Assembly (NCBI GenBank): GCA_029939615.1
Contig: JAOZSP010000003.1
Coordinates: forward strand, 1 to 29,845
Direction of reading: 5' to 3'
DNA from: Candidatus Izemoplasma sp.
Lineage (GTDB): Bacteria; Bacillota_I; Bacilli_A; Izemoplasmatales; Izemoplasmataceae
Length of the DNA stretch: 29,845 nucleotides
Part shown: positions 9,174 through 18,209 of the stretch, piece after piece
Numbering within the stretch: the stretch's first letter is position 1
How the letters are laid out: every line of letters begins with the position of its first letter
Notes under the pieces: model-generated
The model's input: the letters and a program-made list of their open reading frames with translations, nothing else
Told to the model about the DNA's origin: nothing
Databases searched by the model: none
Made by a program: the position numbers and the translations under genes

Positions 9174-12100
9174 ATGAAAAAAACTAAAAAAGCAATATTT
9201 CTTGCTTTGCTTTTCACATTAGTTCTTATTTTAGGTTCGTGTAGTAAAACGGCTGAAAATGAGCATTTACCTGAATACTGTCAAACTTATTCTGGGTTTG
9301 CAAGTACTGCGAGTAGAGATTTATATGAACTTCTAGCTGAAGCAGGGGAACCTATTAACCGTGGTAATTATTTAACTGTAATTTCACTTATAAGTCTAGA
9401 ATTTGAAGTTGATGATCCTTATCGTGAAATCGATTTAGGAGGAATTCAATGTTTCCAAAACTTAACATCCTTAAAACTTAGGGGGAGAAGTTTTAAAGAT
9501 TTAAGTGAGATTAGTGCTTTGAGTAATATTCAAAGTATTGAATTGATTGGGACAAATGTAGTATCTATTGATAGTTTTAAAAACTTAAGTAAAATTAAAT
9601 CTTTAGTTATTTCCGAAACGATGAATTTACAAAGTGTTGAAGGCGTTGAGGAAATGACTAAACTTACTAATTTAGATTTAAGTAATAATGGTATTGTAAA
9701 TATTGAAGGATTAAATAATTTGATTAATTTAACTACTCTTTATCTAAATGATAATGAAATTATTAGTTTCCCCTCAATTAATCAATTGGAGGACTTAGAA
9801 TACTTAGATGTATCTGATAACAATATTGTGGAACTAGGAGAAGATTTAAGTGGATTAGTTAATTTAATTACATTTGATGCTGAAAATAATATGATATGTG
9901 ATATTAGTACACTTGATGATTTGCATAGTTTAGTAACACTCAATCTAAGCCATAATGATTTAGGTTGTAATGGGATAAGTCCAGACTTTGATAGCCTTGA
10001 GAACGCATCTAATTTAGTGAATTTGTATTTGGATTATAATAACCTTACTTCAATTGAAGGGTTAAGAGATAGAGATATTAGTTTGAAGGTATTACACATT
10101 AATAACAATGAGTTAACTGATATTACACCAATTAGTGAATATACAGAAATTACGACTTTGCGTATTCATAGTAATAATATTGTTAATATAGATGATTTAT
10201 CAGGTATGACAGGTTTAGAAACAATTGATTTATCGAATAATAGTATAATTGATTTTACTGATTTATTAAGTATTCCTAATCTTGAAAGTGTAACACTTAA
10301 TAATAATGATATTACCTTTATCCCTGACATTAGCGATTCATGGGATGATTTAAGTATTTTAGATTTACATAGTAATGAGTTAAACGATACTTCTGGGGTT
10401 GAAGGGCATCAAACACTTGAAACACTTATTCTTTATAATAATGGATTAACAGAACTTACTGGAATAAGTAATTTACCAGAACTTGATTCACTTATAATAT
10501 TTAGCGAAATTGATGAAGTGGAACTGGATCTTATAGATCAAAACCCTAATAATATAAGTATTATTAGAAATTCTTTCAATAATCTAGATAGTTTAGATTT
10601 ATCTGAGGAGTTAGGAGTAACTTTGGCCGGAGGAAGTGTACGACTTTTCGAGGTTTTCACTTTTGGATTTGAACTTGATGATAATGTTAGGATATATAAT
10701 AGTATTTCGGGGCTTTCAAATATTGAAGTAATTGATTTTTCTGAAATGGATATCAATATTATTGATGAAACCTCTATACAATTAGAAGATCTTGAATATA
10801 TAATTGTTGAAGATAATAATTTAACGGATATTAGGTTTATATTAGGAAACCCAAGTCTTCAGGAAATCCGTTTATCGGGTAATAATATAGACAATTTAAG
10901 TGTTATTAGTGGTGCAACTACTAGTGATTTAGATAATTTAGAAATCATTGATGCATCGTATATTAGCGCTGATAACGATTTACTAAATGCGTTTATAGAT
11001 TTGCCAAGTCTAACAAATATTGATTTGACAGGGACAAGTATTATCTCTATTACTAATGCATTTAATGGCTTAGGTAATATTGAAACAATCAATATTGATA
11101 GCAATGATATTGAAATAATTGTAGACTCATTTAATGATATCTATGATGTTTATGATGTTTCTAATGAGTTTAATTTTTCAGAAGGAAATATTGAATTGAT
11201 TAGTAATTCTTTTAACAGAGGTAATTACCACGCTATCACTATCGAGAATCAAACCCCGTTTAATGGTGTAACAGCGATTCTTGATTCATTTAATGATATT
11301 ACAATTGAAGATTCAGAAGGGCTGGTAATTAATAATAGTGATTTTAAAACGATAGATGGTAGTTTTAACGGTGTAATAGCGGATGTTATTGAGATTACAG
11401 ATTGTGAAGTTGAGATAATGACGGATGTCTTTATAGGGACTACTATAGAAGATACGCTAGCTCTTTATAACAACTATATAACAACAATTTTATCTTTAAA
11501 CCAAATAACGAGTGTAGATACAATAGATTTAAATAACAATCATTTAGTTACTGTGAGTTTCCTAGATGGAATTACAGGAGTAACGACACTTGATATATCT
11601 AATCAAGAAATTATAGCAACTTCTACTCATACTTTAGTTAGTATAGATGGTGTCAATAATATGCCACTATTAGTTAACTTTACTTATAGTAATATCGAAG
11701 TAACTGCGATAGATGGTATTAAGAATGTTGGAATTACCGAGTTTGAGCTATCTTATACGACTAACAATGAATATATAACAGCTATTTCAAGTACATCTTT
11801 TACAGGGTCTTTAATAACTTATTTAGATCTTGATGGCCATGAACTAGATAATATTTCCTTCTTAAGTAATTTCTCTTCAATACAGAATTTATATATTGGA
11901 ATTGATTTAGCTGATTTAAGTGATTTCTCAGGATTAGCGATAGAAGAATCACTAGAAATATTAGTTATAGATAGTGTACAAGGTATTAATGATTTTAGTC
12001 ATTTAAGCGGCTATGATACTTTAGAGTCTTTAGTGTTTGATTCATTGCTAACGACAGCATTAAACAATTTAGACGGCTTGGATTCTTTAGAAACATTATC

Positions 12101-15100
12101 AATTGACGAAGAAAATATTTTAACAATATCTAATAGCTTTAATGATTTAGGAGTTTATTCTCCTTTAGAGAACTATTTGAGTAATTTTACTAGTCTATCT
12201 TTGGTAACAACTAGTTTTGATTTATATGGACTACCAGGAAAAGCAGATACAATTAATATTAATGGAGATATTACTGTTGTTGATTCTTTTAATAATGTAG
12301 TTAATGTGTATTTATTAGATAATTCAGGGAATATTACTCCTAATTTTGATATTGATAGTTTTGACAATATGAACTCTATTGAATTTGATGAAAATGATTA
12401 TGATAGTTACGTATTCTTAAATGGATATCTATCATTGAATCAAATAACGATAGAACTACTTAATGAATCAATAACTGATTTAGCAAACGATAATATTAGT
12501 TTACTTGTTGTTGAGAATACAGCACTAAGTGTTAATGCATTTACACTTGATTTAGGGATAAACTCATCGTTCTCTTTAACTTCTTCAAGAAATGGATTAA
12601 TTACTATAATAGGTGATATGAAGAATTATTCTTTGGAAACCGAGAACGCCGATATTATCCTTAGTTCTAGCGTTGTTTCGGTTGAATTAAACGGATCAAT
12701 GAATGATTTTACTCTTAATTCAGCGGTGATTACTACAGTTAATTTAAACCAGTTTACAGGTGAGAATGTAGTATTTAATACTGATTTACTTGCAACTATT
12801 ACAAGAACTACAACAACCGAGTTAAACGCTACTTTGTTCACTGTTAACACAATTCAGGATAATTTAGATTTTAGTGTTAGAACGAGTAGTTTAGAGATAC
12901 ATGATGATTTTGTTTCTACATATAATCTTAGAGTTGATGTTGGAGAGGTTGTTATATATAATACTCAACCTGATTTAACAATTGGGTTAACAGGACAAGA
13001 TTTAACAGTAAATTATGATACACTTGAATCATTAATAATTACTGGTAGCTTTGATGATTTAAGTACTTCATCATTATTGCTTGATTCTATTACACTTGGA
13101 ATATCCGCTTTTGATAATTTATATGTTACTTCAAACCAGGCAGCATTAGATATTACTGGTTCTAATATAGACAACATTGAAATTACAAATAATAGCCTAA
13201 CCGCTTTATCATTGAATGCACCTGATGCATTAGTGTTAATTGCATCAACGAATAATCAATTATTAACAATTGATACAACTGTTGGCGATTTAACGATAAA
13301 CGGTGACAGTATTCCTAGTATTGATATTGTTGGAACTTCTCAAATAAATGAATTAATACTTGCAAATACAGATAGTCTTTCAGCTTTAACATATGGAGAC
13401 GCAGTTATACCAGTTATTTCCTTTATAACTACAGAGATAAGCGTTTCATTATCAGGAAATACAGCTTCTAATATTACTTTGTCAGGAGCACAATTTACAA
13501 CACTTGATATTGATAATTCAAATGCAACATTAACTGTTTCAAGCTTGGGAGCAATAGTTAATGCGGATATAATTATAGATGAATTAGATTTATCAGGAGC
13601 AGGATTAGTTATATTAAATCTTAATGCTCTTAGTGATATTGCAGCACTTAGTATTTCTGATGGTACTAACTTTACAACATTAAATTCTGCAGGTTCATTG
13701 ATTGATGACTTAGATATTATAACCGCTCAGACATCAATAACAGTAGATGCCGTTAACGCTTTAAATACAACGATAAATGGTGCTTCAATAACTTCAGTGA
13801 TAGTCGATGTTGGTGCAAACATTCTAAATATTAACGCAAGTGGTACAAGTGCATTATCATTAGAAGCGATTGCTGAAACACTAATTTTTGATTCTAACAC
13901 TGATATTTTAAGTATTGATAATTCTTCTGTAGTGACAGCTTTAACTGTAACTTCACCTAACTTAACTGATATTTTAGGTGGTTCTGCAGATATAACAACT
14001 TTTAATATTTTAGATAGCGCAACAAATCTAGAAGTTATCGGAACAACAATTACATCATTAAATATTGATTCTAATATTGCTGTTTTGGATGTTAATACTG
14101 GATTAACTACTGATTTAACAGTTGATTCAACGTCTTTGATAGGATTAACAGCTACTGTATCAACAACCGATATTTTGTTAACTTCTTCAAGTGATGTGAC
14201 CTTGACGGGATCAAACCTTGAAGTAATCGATTTAGATATTGGAGCAAACACTATAACTTTAAATGTTAATAAGGCTAGTTTAGATCTTACTTTGAAAGGG
14301 ATAGCTGAAGAAGTAAACCTTAATGGAATAGATGTTGATTCATTAACAATAGATGGAACGACTGTAATAGATACTCTAAACTTGAATGATTTAAATTTTG
14401 GAACACTAGATTTATCATCGGGAACAGTATATAACATTGAGATTCAAACATCTTTAGTGGCATATACTTTAACAGGAAACGATTTATTAGGTATCGCTAT
14501 AGATGGAGACAATCTCGCATCTTTAACAATAAATAATAGTAATCCAAGTGGAGTTATTGAGGTATCTTCTCTTCAAGCAACACTTAACTTATATGGGTCT
14601 ATAAATGAAGTGAATATTATTAATGATAATCTTACTGCTTTGGATTTAACAAATATTATTACAAACGAATTAGTAGTTCAAGCAAATAGTTTAGGGTCAT
14701 TAAATACATTATCAAGTGTTACTTCTGAACTTAGTATAACAACAACTCAAAACAACTTTAATCTAATATCAGATACACCGTCAGTTACCTTTACAAGCGG
14801 AACAGGAAATACAATGAACTTAACAAGTTCTCTTGTTGGTGAGATGACTTTAAACACCGTTATTAATGATATAGATATAACAGCTGCAAGTACTGATTTT
14901 AGTATTACCGCGGCTAATATGAATAGCCTATCAGGAACAACTGCTGATTTAATTATGGTAGTTGGTAGTGCAACTGGAATCTTTACGTTTGATTTAACAG
15001 CTGATTCAGTAAACTTAAATAGTAATAGTATTGAGACTGTTGAATTTACAGGAGTTAATACAATTCCACAAATTGAAGTAAACGGACTGGCAATGACTTC

Positions 15101-15998
15101 ACTTAGTACTAATAGTGTAGATGTTACTTCAGTGGTATATAATAATGAAGTCGCATCAGCATCATTAATTACCGGAGCTCCTCAAATTGAATTGGGAATG
15201 CTTGGTTCTGGATTTGTAACAGTATCATATACAAGCGCAGATCCACTTGTAATGGATTTACAAACATTAAGTAGTGCAAACATTACTTTGGTAAGTGCAT
15301 CTTCATTAAATGTTAGTGGAGACATAAATGACATTGTTATTATAGGCGCAGGTTTAGATTCTGTTGTAACAGATTCGTTACTTGTATCAAATAAATTAAC
15401 AATGAATAATACATTAATTACTGATTTAGAGTTTATAGGAACAGGATTATTAAATGGTGTTAATGATATTGAGATTAATACACTTTCAAACACAAATATA
15501 GAAACAATTTTAGCAAAAATTAATGGAAGTACAATTGTTTTAATTAGTCCAATAGTTCTAACGGATATTTATAACTACTATTATGACCAAAAACATACCG
15601 AGTTAACTGATCAAGAGGCAATAGACTCAGCTATATATAATTCATTTAGAACAGCTTCTATTGATGACGCTTGGGATTTAATTATTGGAAATGAATTTAT
15701 GGCTCATTTAGATGAGACAGCTACAAGATTAGAAATAGATAATCAATTATATCAATCAGCAGAAGAATATTTCGATAGCTACTTAATAGATCAAGGAATT
15801 GATGAAATAGCTTATGAAGCTACTAATGGGTTAGGCTCTGCGGATGACGCTAGAACTTCTATTCAGGTCGTTTTAGATGATTCTTTATTAACATTTACAA
15901 CTGGCGATATCGATACTTTAGTTGTTGATTCAATTCAAGAAGATTCAGATGCATATGCAACAACACAAAGAGATAGTATCACATTTACATTAAGTTAG
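9174..15998 (+). CDS. Giant leucine-rich-repeat/solenoid surface lipoprotein
   Basis: This 2274-residue protein starts with a lipoprotein signal peptide: MKKTKK, a hydrophobic core and the lipobox LGSC (lipidated C23). Three repeat zones follow. Residues about 90-445 are roughly 15 regular leucine-rich repeats of about 22 residues (LxxLxLSNNxIxxIxGL), as in internalins. Residues about 466-1065 carry a recurring (N/D)SFN motif every 22-27 residues, reminiscent of BspA-type repeats. Residues about 1070-2115 are a degenerate solenoid rich in Ile, Leu, Ser, Thr, Asn and Asp with alternating hydrophobic positions (for example SLTIDGTTVIDTLNL). The last 155 or so residues are non-repetitive and probably helical. 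There is no LPXTG or C-terminal anchor, so attachment is by the N-terminal lipid. LRR surface proteins usually bind other proteins or glycans. The position right behind the transporters suggests a joint function, but the ligand is unknown. Confidence 0.9.
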   Translation: MKKTKKAIFLALLFTLVLILGSCSKTAENEHLPEYCQTYSGFASTASRDLYELLAEAGEPINRGNYLTVISLISLEFEVDDPYREIDLGGIQCFQNLTSLKLRGRSFKDLSEISALSNIQSIELIGTNVVSIDSFKNLSKIKSLVISETMNLQSVEGVEEMTKLTNLDLSNNGIVNIEGLNNLINLTTLYLNDNEIISFPSINQLEDLEYLDVSDNNIVELGEDLSGLVNLITFDAENNMICDISTLDDLHSLVTLNLSHNDLGCNGISPDFDSLENASNLVNLYLDYNNLTSIEGLRDRDISLKVLHINNNELTDITPISEYTEITTLRIHSNNIVNIDDLSGMTGLETIDLSNNSIIDFTDLLSIPNLESVTLNNNDITFIPDISDSWDDLSILDLHSNELNDTSGVEGHQTLETLILYNNGLTELTGISNLPELDSLIIFSEIDEVELDLIDQNPNNISIIRNSFNNLDSLDLSEELGVTLAGGSVRLFEVFTFGFELDDNVRIYNSISGLSNIEVIDFSEMDINIIDETSIQLEDLEYIIVEDNNLTDIRFILGNPSLQEIRLSGNNIDNLSVISGATTSDLDNLEIIDASYISADNDLLNAFIDLPSLTNIDLTGTSIISITNAFNGLGNIETINIDSNDIEIIVDSFNDIYDVYDVSNEFNFSEGNIELISNSFNRGNYHAITIENQTPFNGVTAILDSFNDITIEDSEGLVINNSDFKTIDGSFNGVIADVIEITDCEVEIMTDVFIGTTIEDTLALYNNYITTILSLNQITSVDTIDLNNNHLVTVSFLDGITGVTTLDISNQEIIATSTHTLVSIDGVNNMPLLVNFTYSNIEVTAIDGIKNVGITEFELSYTTNNEYITAISSTSFTGSLITYLDLDGHELDNISFLSNFSSIQNLYIGIDLADLSDFSGLAIEESLEILVIDSVQGINDFSHLSGYDTLESLVFDSLLTTALNNLDGLDSLETLSIDEENILTISNSFNDLGVYSPLENYLSNFTSLSLVTTSFDLYGLPGKADTININGDITVVDSFNNVVNVYLLDNSGNITPNFDIDSFDNMNSIEFDENDYDSYVFLNGYLSLNQITIELLNESITDLANDNISLLVVENTALSVNAFTLDLGINSSFSLTSSRNGLITIIGDMKNYSLETENADIILSSSVVSVELNGSMNDFTLNSAVITTVNLNQFTGENVVFNTDLLATITRTTTTELNATLFTVNTIQDNLDFSVRTSSLEIHDDFVSTYNLRVDVGEVVIYNTQPDLTIGLTGQDLTVNYDTLESLIITGSFDDLSTSSLLLDSITLGISAFDNLYVTSNQAALDITGSNIDNIEITNNSLTALSLNAPDALVLIASTNNQLLTIDTTVGDLTINGDSIPSIDIVGTSQINELILANTDSLSALTYGDAVIPVISFITTEISVSLSGNTASNITLSGAQFTTLDIDNSNATLTVSSLGAIVNADIIIDELDLSGAGLVILNLNALSDIAALSISDGTNFTTLNSAGSLIDDLDIITAQTSITVDAVNALNTTINGASITSVIVDVGANILNINASGTSALSLEAIAETLIFDSNTDILSIDNSSVVTALTVTSPNLTDILGGSADITTFNILDSATNLEVIGTTITSLNIDSNIAVLDVNTGLTTDLTVDSTSLIGLTATVSTTDILLTSSSDVTLTGSNLEVIDLDIGANTITLNVNKASLDLTLKGIAEEVNLNGIDVDSLTIDGTTVIDTLNLNDLNFGTLDLSSGTVYNIEIQTSLVAYTLTGNDLLGIAIDGDNLASLTINNSNPSGVIEVSSLQATLNLYGSINEVNIINDNLTALDLTNIITNELVVQANSLGSLNTLSSVTSELSITTTQNNFNLISDTPSVTFTSGTGNTMNLTSSLVGEMTLNTVINDIDITAASTDFSITAANMNSLSGTTADLIMVVGSATGIFTFDLTADSVNLNSNSIETVEFTGVNTIPQIEVNGLAMTSLSTNSVDVTSVVYNNEVASASLITGAPQIELGMLGSGFVTVSYTSADPLVMDLQTLSSANITLVSASSLNVSGDINDIVIIGAGLDSVVTDSLLVSNKLTMNNTLITDLEFIGTGLLNGVNDIEINTLSNTNIETILAKINGSTIVLISPIVLTDIYNYYYDQKHTELTDQEAIDSAIYNSFRTASIDDAWDLIIGNEFMAHLDETATRLEIDNQLYQSAEEYFDSYLIDQGIDEIAYEATNGLGSADDARTSIQVVLDDSLLTFTTGDIDTLVVDSIQEDSDAYATTQRDSITFTLS

Positions 15999-16009
15999 GA
16001 GGTGTCTTT

Positions 16010-16867
16010 ATGAAGAAAGTATTTATAGCTTTATTATCAGTATTTCTTTTATCAGGTTGTGGAATTTTTGATAGAGGAAATTATGAAAAAGATCGTAGCG
16101 GGTTTGTAATTAGAGGTGATTTGATAGTAAACTACCATACTAATTCGATTGGTGAAATCGATGTCTTTATGATAGATCAATTATTTACGTTTTTTGAAGC
16201 TTTAGAATATACTTCATTTGACACTGATACATTATCTAGTAGTGATACAATTGATTCTTTGGTATCTTCTGATGAATTAACTTCTTGTGATATTGAGACA
16301 GAACTACAAATTCCTAGATTCTTAAGAATTGGTGATATAACATATTTCTACAATATAAGAGATAACGGATATTGTACTTATGATGAGTATCAATTCCATG
16401 AAGATGGCTTTACAGAACTTGTTGCTTATAACACTAATGAAGTTTCTCCCATTGAGAAACTTAATAGATTACGATTTAAAAATGCTGATTTTACAATCAA
16501 TACTTTTGCGGATATCCTATTTATTGAAAATATTTATTATAGTGTTTCTGGAGATGTTTGGATTAAAGAAATAGTTTCAGTATTACCAATGTCAATAATT
16601 CAATCTGGAGATAATTATGAAGATGTTTTTGAGATAGTAGAAGAAATTCGGGTATTAGAAAACTATGTTTTAACAAACCAATCAATTAACTTACTTGAAT
16701 TGAAGGAGAACTATCAAGATGAAGATGCAAATAATATTTGGTCTGATGAAACAGTTGATTATTTAGGGAGAGATCATGAGGTTATTAAAAAAGTAAGATT
16801 GAAGAATACCGGAGATATTCTTGAAATAATAAATGACACCTTGAGTAGATTGGGGATGTTTCAATGA
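16010..16867 (+). CDS. Lipoprotein of unknown function, paralogue of the next gene
   Basis: The 285-residue product has a short signal peptide with lipobox LSGC (lipidated C17) and no further membrane segment, so it should sit on the outer face of the membrane. The start is fixed by a strong AGGAGGTG (15997-16004) overlapping the stop of the giant lipoprotein gene. I do not recognise the family. It shares a pattern with the following protein: a (V/I)xYxT...GxxxxxxIDxLxT segment, then a cysteine, an IPxxLxxGxxxYxF block and a second cysteine (CDIETELQIP to NGYC, a 30-residue span). The stop overlaps the next start (ATGA). Its place behind the transporters suggests an accessory lipoprotein of that system. 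Confidence 0.82.
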   Translation: MKKVFIALLSVFLLSGCGIFDRGNYEKDRSGFVIRGDLIVNYHTNSIGEIDVFMIDQLFTFFEALEYTSFDTDTLSSSDTIDSLVSSDELTSCDIETELQIPRFLRIGDITYFYNIRDNGYCTYDEYQFHEDGFTELVAYNTNEVSPIEKLNRLRFKNADFTINTFADILFIENIYYSVSGDVWIKEIVSVLPMSIIQSGDNYEDVFEIVEEIRVLENYVLTNQSINLLELKENYQDEDANNIWSDETVDYLGRDHEVIKKVRLKNTGDILEIINDTLSRLGMFQ

Positions 16868-17748
16868 TGAAATATGGTAGAATGTTTCTTGTTTTTACTT
16901 TGATTTTTCTTCTTGGAAGTTGTGGAGAAGATGCAAGTGTTAATAACTTTGTACCTCGCCAAGATAATTATTTAATAAGCGAGGATAAGCAAGTAATGAT
17001 TGAGTACAAAACGGATATTGAAGGTAAGCTTATTGAGCTAAACATTGATCGTCTTTTAACGATAGAACAAATGATTTTATTAAACCCTACTATTGATTTT
17101 GAGTACGAATTAGAGGGGTTTTCAGGTGATATATTTATGTCACCAAGGAATGAGTGTACAGCGTACTCAAACGACTTATTAATACCAATAAACTTAGAAG
17201 TTGGTAATACAAGATATAAGTTTAGTAATTCTGAATGTATGTATAAAACTGTCGATAATTATAACAATTTTAAAGCGGGATATAGTGATGAGTATCTACT
17301 TAAAGATACAATTCCAGTTTCTAAAAATGTTAAGATAAGTATTATTATTTATATGCCTGATGAACTTGTTAAGTTTGTTGAAATATATGAGATACCTAAT
17401 TCATATGAGAGACTTGGTGTATATAATATTATGCTGAACCGTGATAAAGATGGATTTAGATTTGATTTAGTGAATTATTATCGTGATATGTCGATTTATG
17501 AACAAATATATTTAAGACATCAAGAAAATTCAGGAGCAATTGATGAAGTAATGGGAGTCTCTTCAGAAATAAACTTAATGGATCTTAATGATTTATCAGA
17601 ACCTATTACTCTAATTGATAATTTTGAAACTATTTATGATTTAGAAATTCTAGCAATTGGAGAACTACAAGAAACAATAGGCGTTACTTTTGAAACTGAT
17701 GATGATTCTCCAGAGGGTGAAGAGGGCACAGCAAATGAAGATAGTTAG
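16864..17748 (+). CDS. Lipoprotein of unknown function, paralogue of the preceding gene
   Basis: The 294-residue protein has a signal peptide with lipobox LGSC (lipidated C20). Two adjacent ATGs (16864 and 16867) are possible starts; the first overlaps the preceding stop. The mature part resembles the preceding lipoprotein in the order of its blocks: MIEYKTDIEGKLIELNIDRL, then a cysteine, a LLIPINLEVGNTRYKF segment and a second cysteine 28 residues after the first, and a beta-rich second half. The C-terminus is a highly acidic, probably disordered tail (DDDSPEGEEGTANEDS). Similarity is weak but collinear, which suggests an old tandem duplication. No enzyme motif was seen. Confidence 0.82.
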   Translation: MMKYGRMFLVFTLIFLLGSCGEDASVNNFVPRQDNYLISEDKQVMIEYKTDIEGKLIELNIDRLLTIEQMILLNPTIDFEYELEGFSGDIFMSPRNECTAYSNDLLIPINLEVGNTRYKFSNSECMYKTVDNYNNFKAGYSDEYLLKDTIPVSKNVKISIIIYMPDELVKFVEIYEIPNSYERLGVYNIMLNRDKDGFRFDLVNYYRDMSIYEQIYLRHQENSGAIDEVMGVSSEINLMDLNDLSEPITLIDNFETIYDLEILAIGELQETIGVTFETDDDSPEGEEGTANEDS

Positions 17749-17759
17749 AAGGTGTTGAT

Positions 17760-18209
17760 TTGAGAGTAGAAATAAGAAAAATGCAATTAGGTGATATTTC
17801 ATATGTTTATGAAGAGGAACTTAAAATCTTTGGAAAAAGTTTAGGGAAGAAAACACTGTATAATGAGATAATGTTTAATGTTATGGCAAAGTATTTTATT
17901 GCTCTTGTCGATGATGAAAGAGCGGGGTATGTAGGTAGTTGGCTGACTTTGCCAAATGCTGAAATTCTCAATCTATTTGTTTCAAAGAAATATAGAGGGA
18001 ATGGAATCGGAAGAAAATTAATGGATAAAGTTATTGGGATTTGTCGAACCTATAATATTGAAAACTTAACTTTAGAAGTTAGAACGAGTAATAAATATGC
18101 AACTGATTTATATAACGAATTAGGTTTTGTAAAAGGAACAATACGTAAGAAATACTATGAAAATGGTGAAGACGCATTATTAATGGTCTTAAATTTAGGA
18201 GTGAAGTAA
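17760..18209 (+). CDS. rimI: GNAT N-acetyltransferase, RimI-type ribosomal protein S18 alanine acetyltransferase
   Basis: The 149-residue product is a single GNAT domain. It has the acetyl-CoA binding loop YRGNGIGRKLM (R79-G84), a preceding strand AEILNLFVSKKYRG, and the RimI-like second half LEVRTSNKYATDLYNELGFVKGTIRKKYYENGEDALLM. RimI acetylates the N-terminal alanine of ribosomal protein S18. The start is TTG, preceded by AGAAGGTG at suitable spacing; no nearby ATG fits. The gene lies 11 bases after the lipoprotein gene and abuts tsaD (TAA directly followed by ATG). rimI next to tsaD is a common arrangement in low-GC Gram-positives, which supports this call over a generic GNAT. tsaB and tsaE, often in the same cluster, are not adjacent here. 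Confidence 0.88.
   Translation: MRVEIRKMQLGDISYVYEEELKIFGKSLGKKTLYNEIMFNVMAKYFIALVDDERAGYVGSWLTLPNAEILNLFVSKKYRGNGIGRKLMDKVIGICRTYNIENLTLEVRTSNKYATDLYNELGFVKGTIRKKYYENGEDALLMVLNLGVK

Noticed and set aside
13727..14437. A 236-codon open frame on the minus strand inside the giant lipoprotein gene.
   Set aside because: It lies opposite the low-complexity solenoid; its translation is a biased Val/Ser/Lys/Thr string with no domain and no ribosome binding site. Several shorter antisense frames in the same gene have the same origin.
9600..15500. Repetitive DNA that might suggest a CRISPR array or satellite.
   Set aside because: The repeats exist at protein level only; the nucleotide copies are diverged and have no constant-length repeat and spacer.
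16380..16574. A 64-codon frame within the first small lipoprotein gene.
   Set aside because: It is an alternative frame of a gene with clear signal peptide and lipobox, and has no ribosome binding site.
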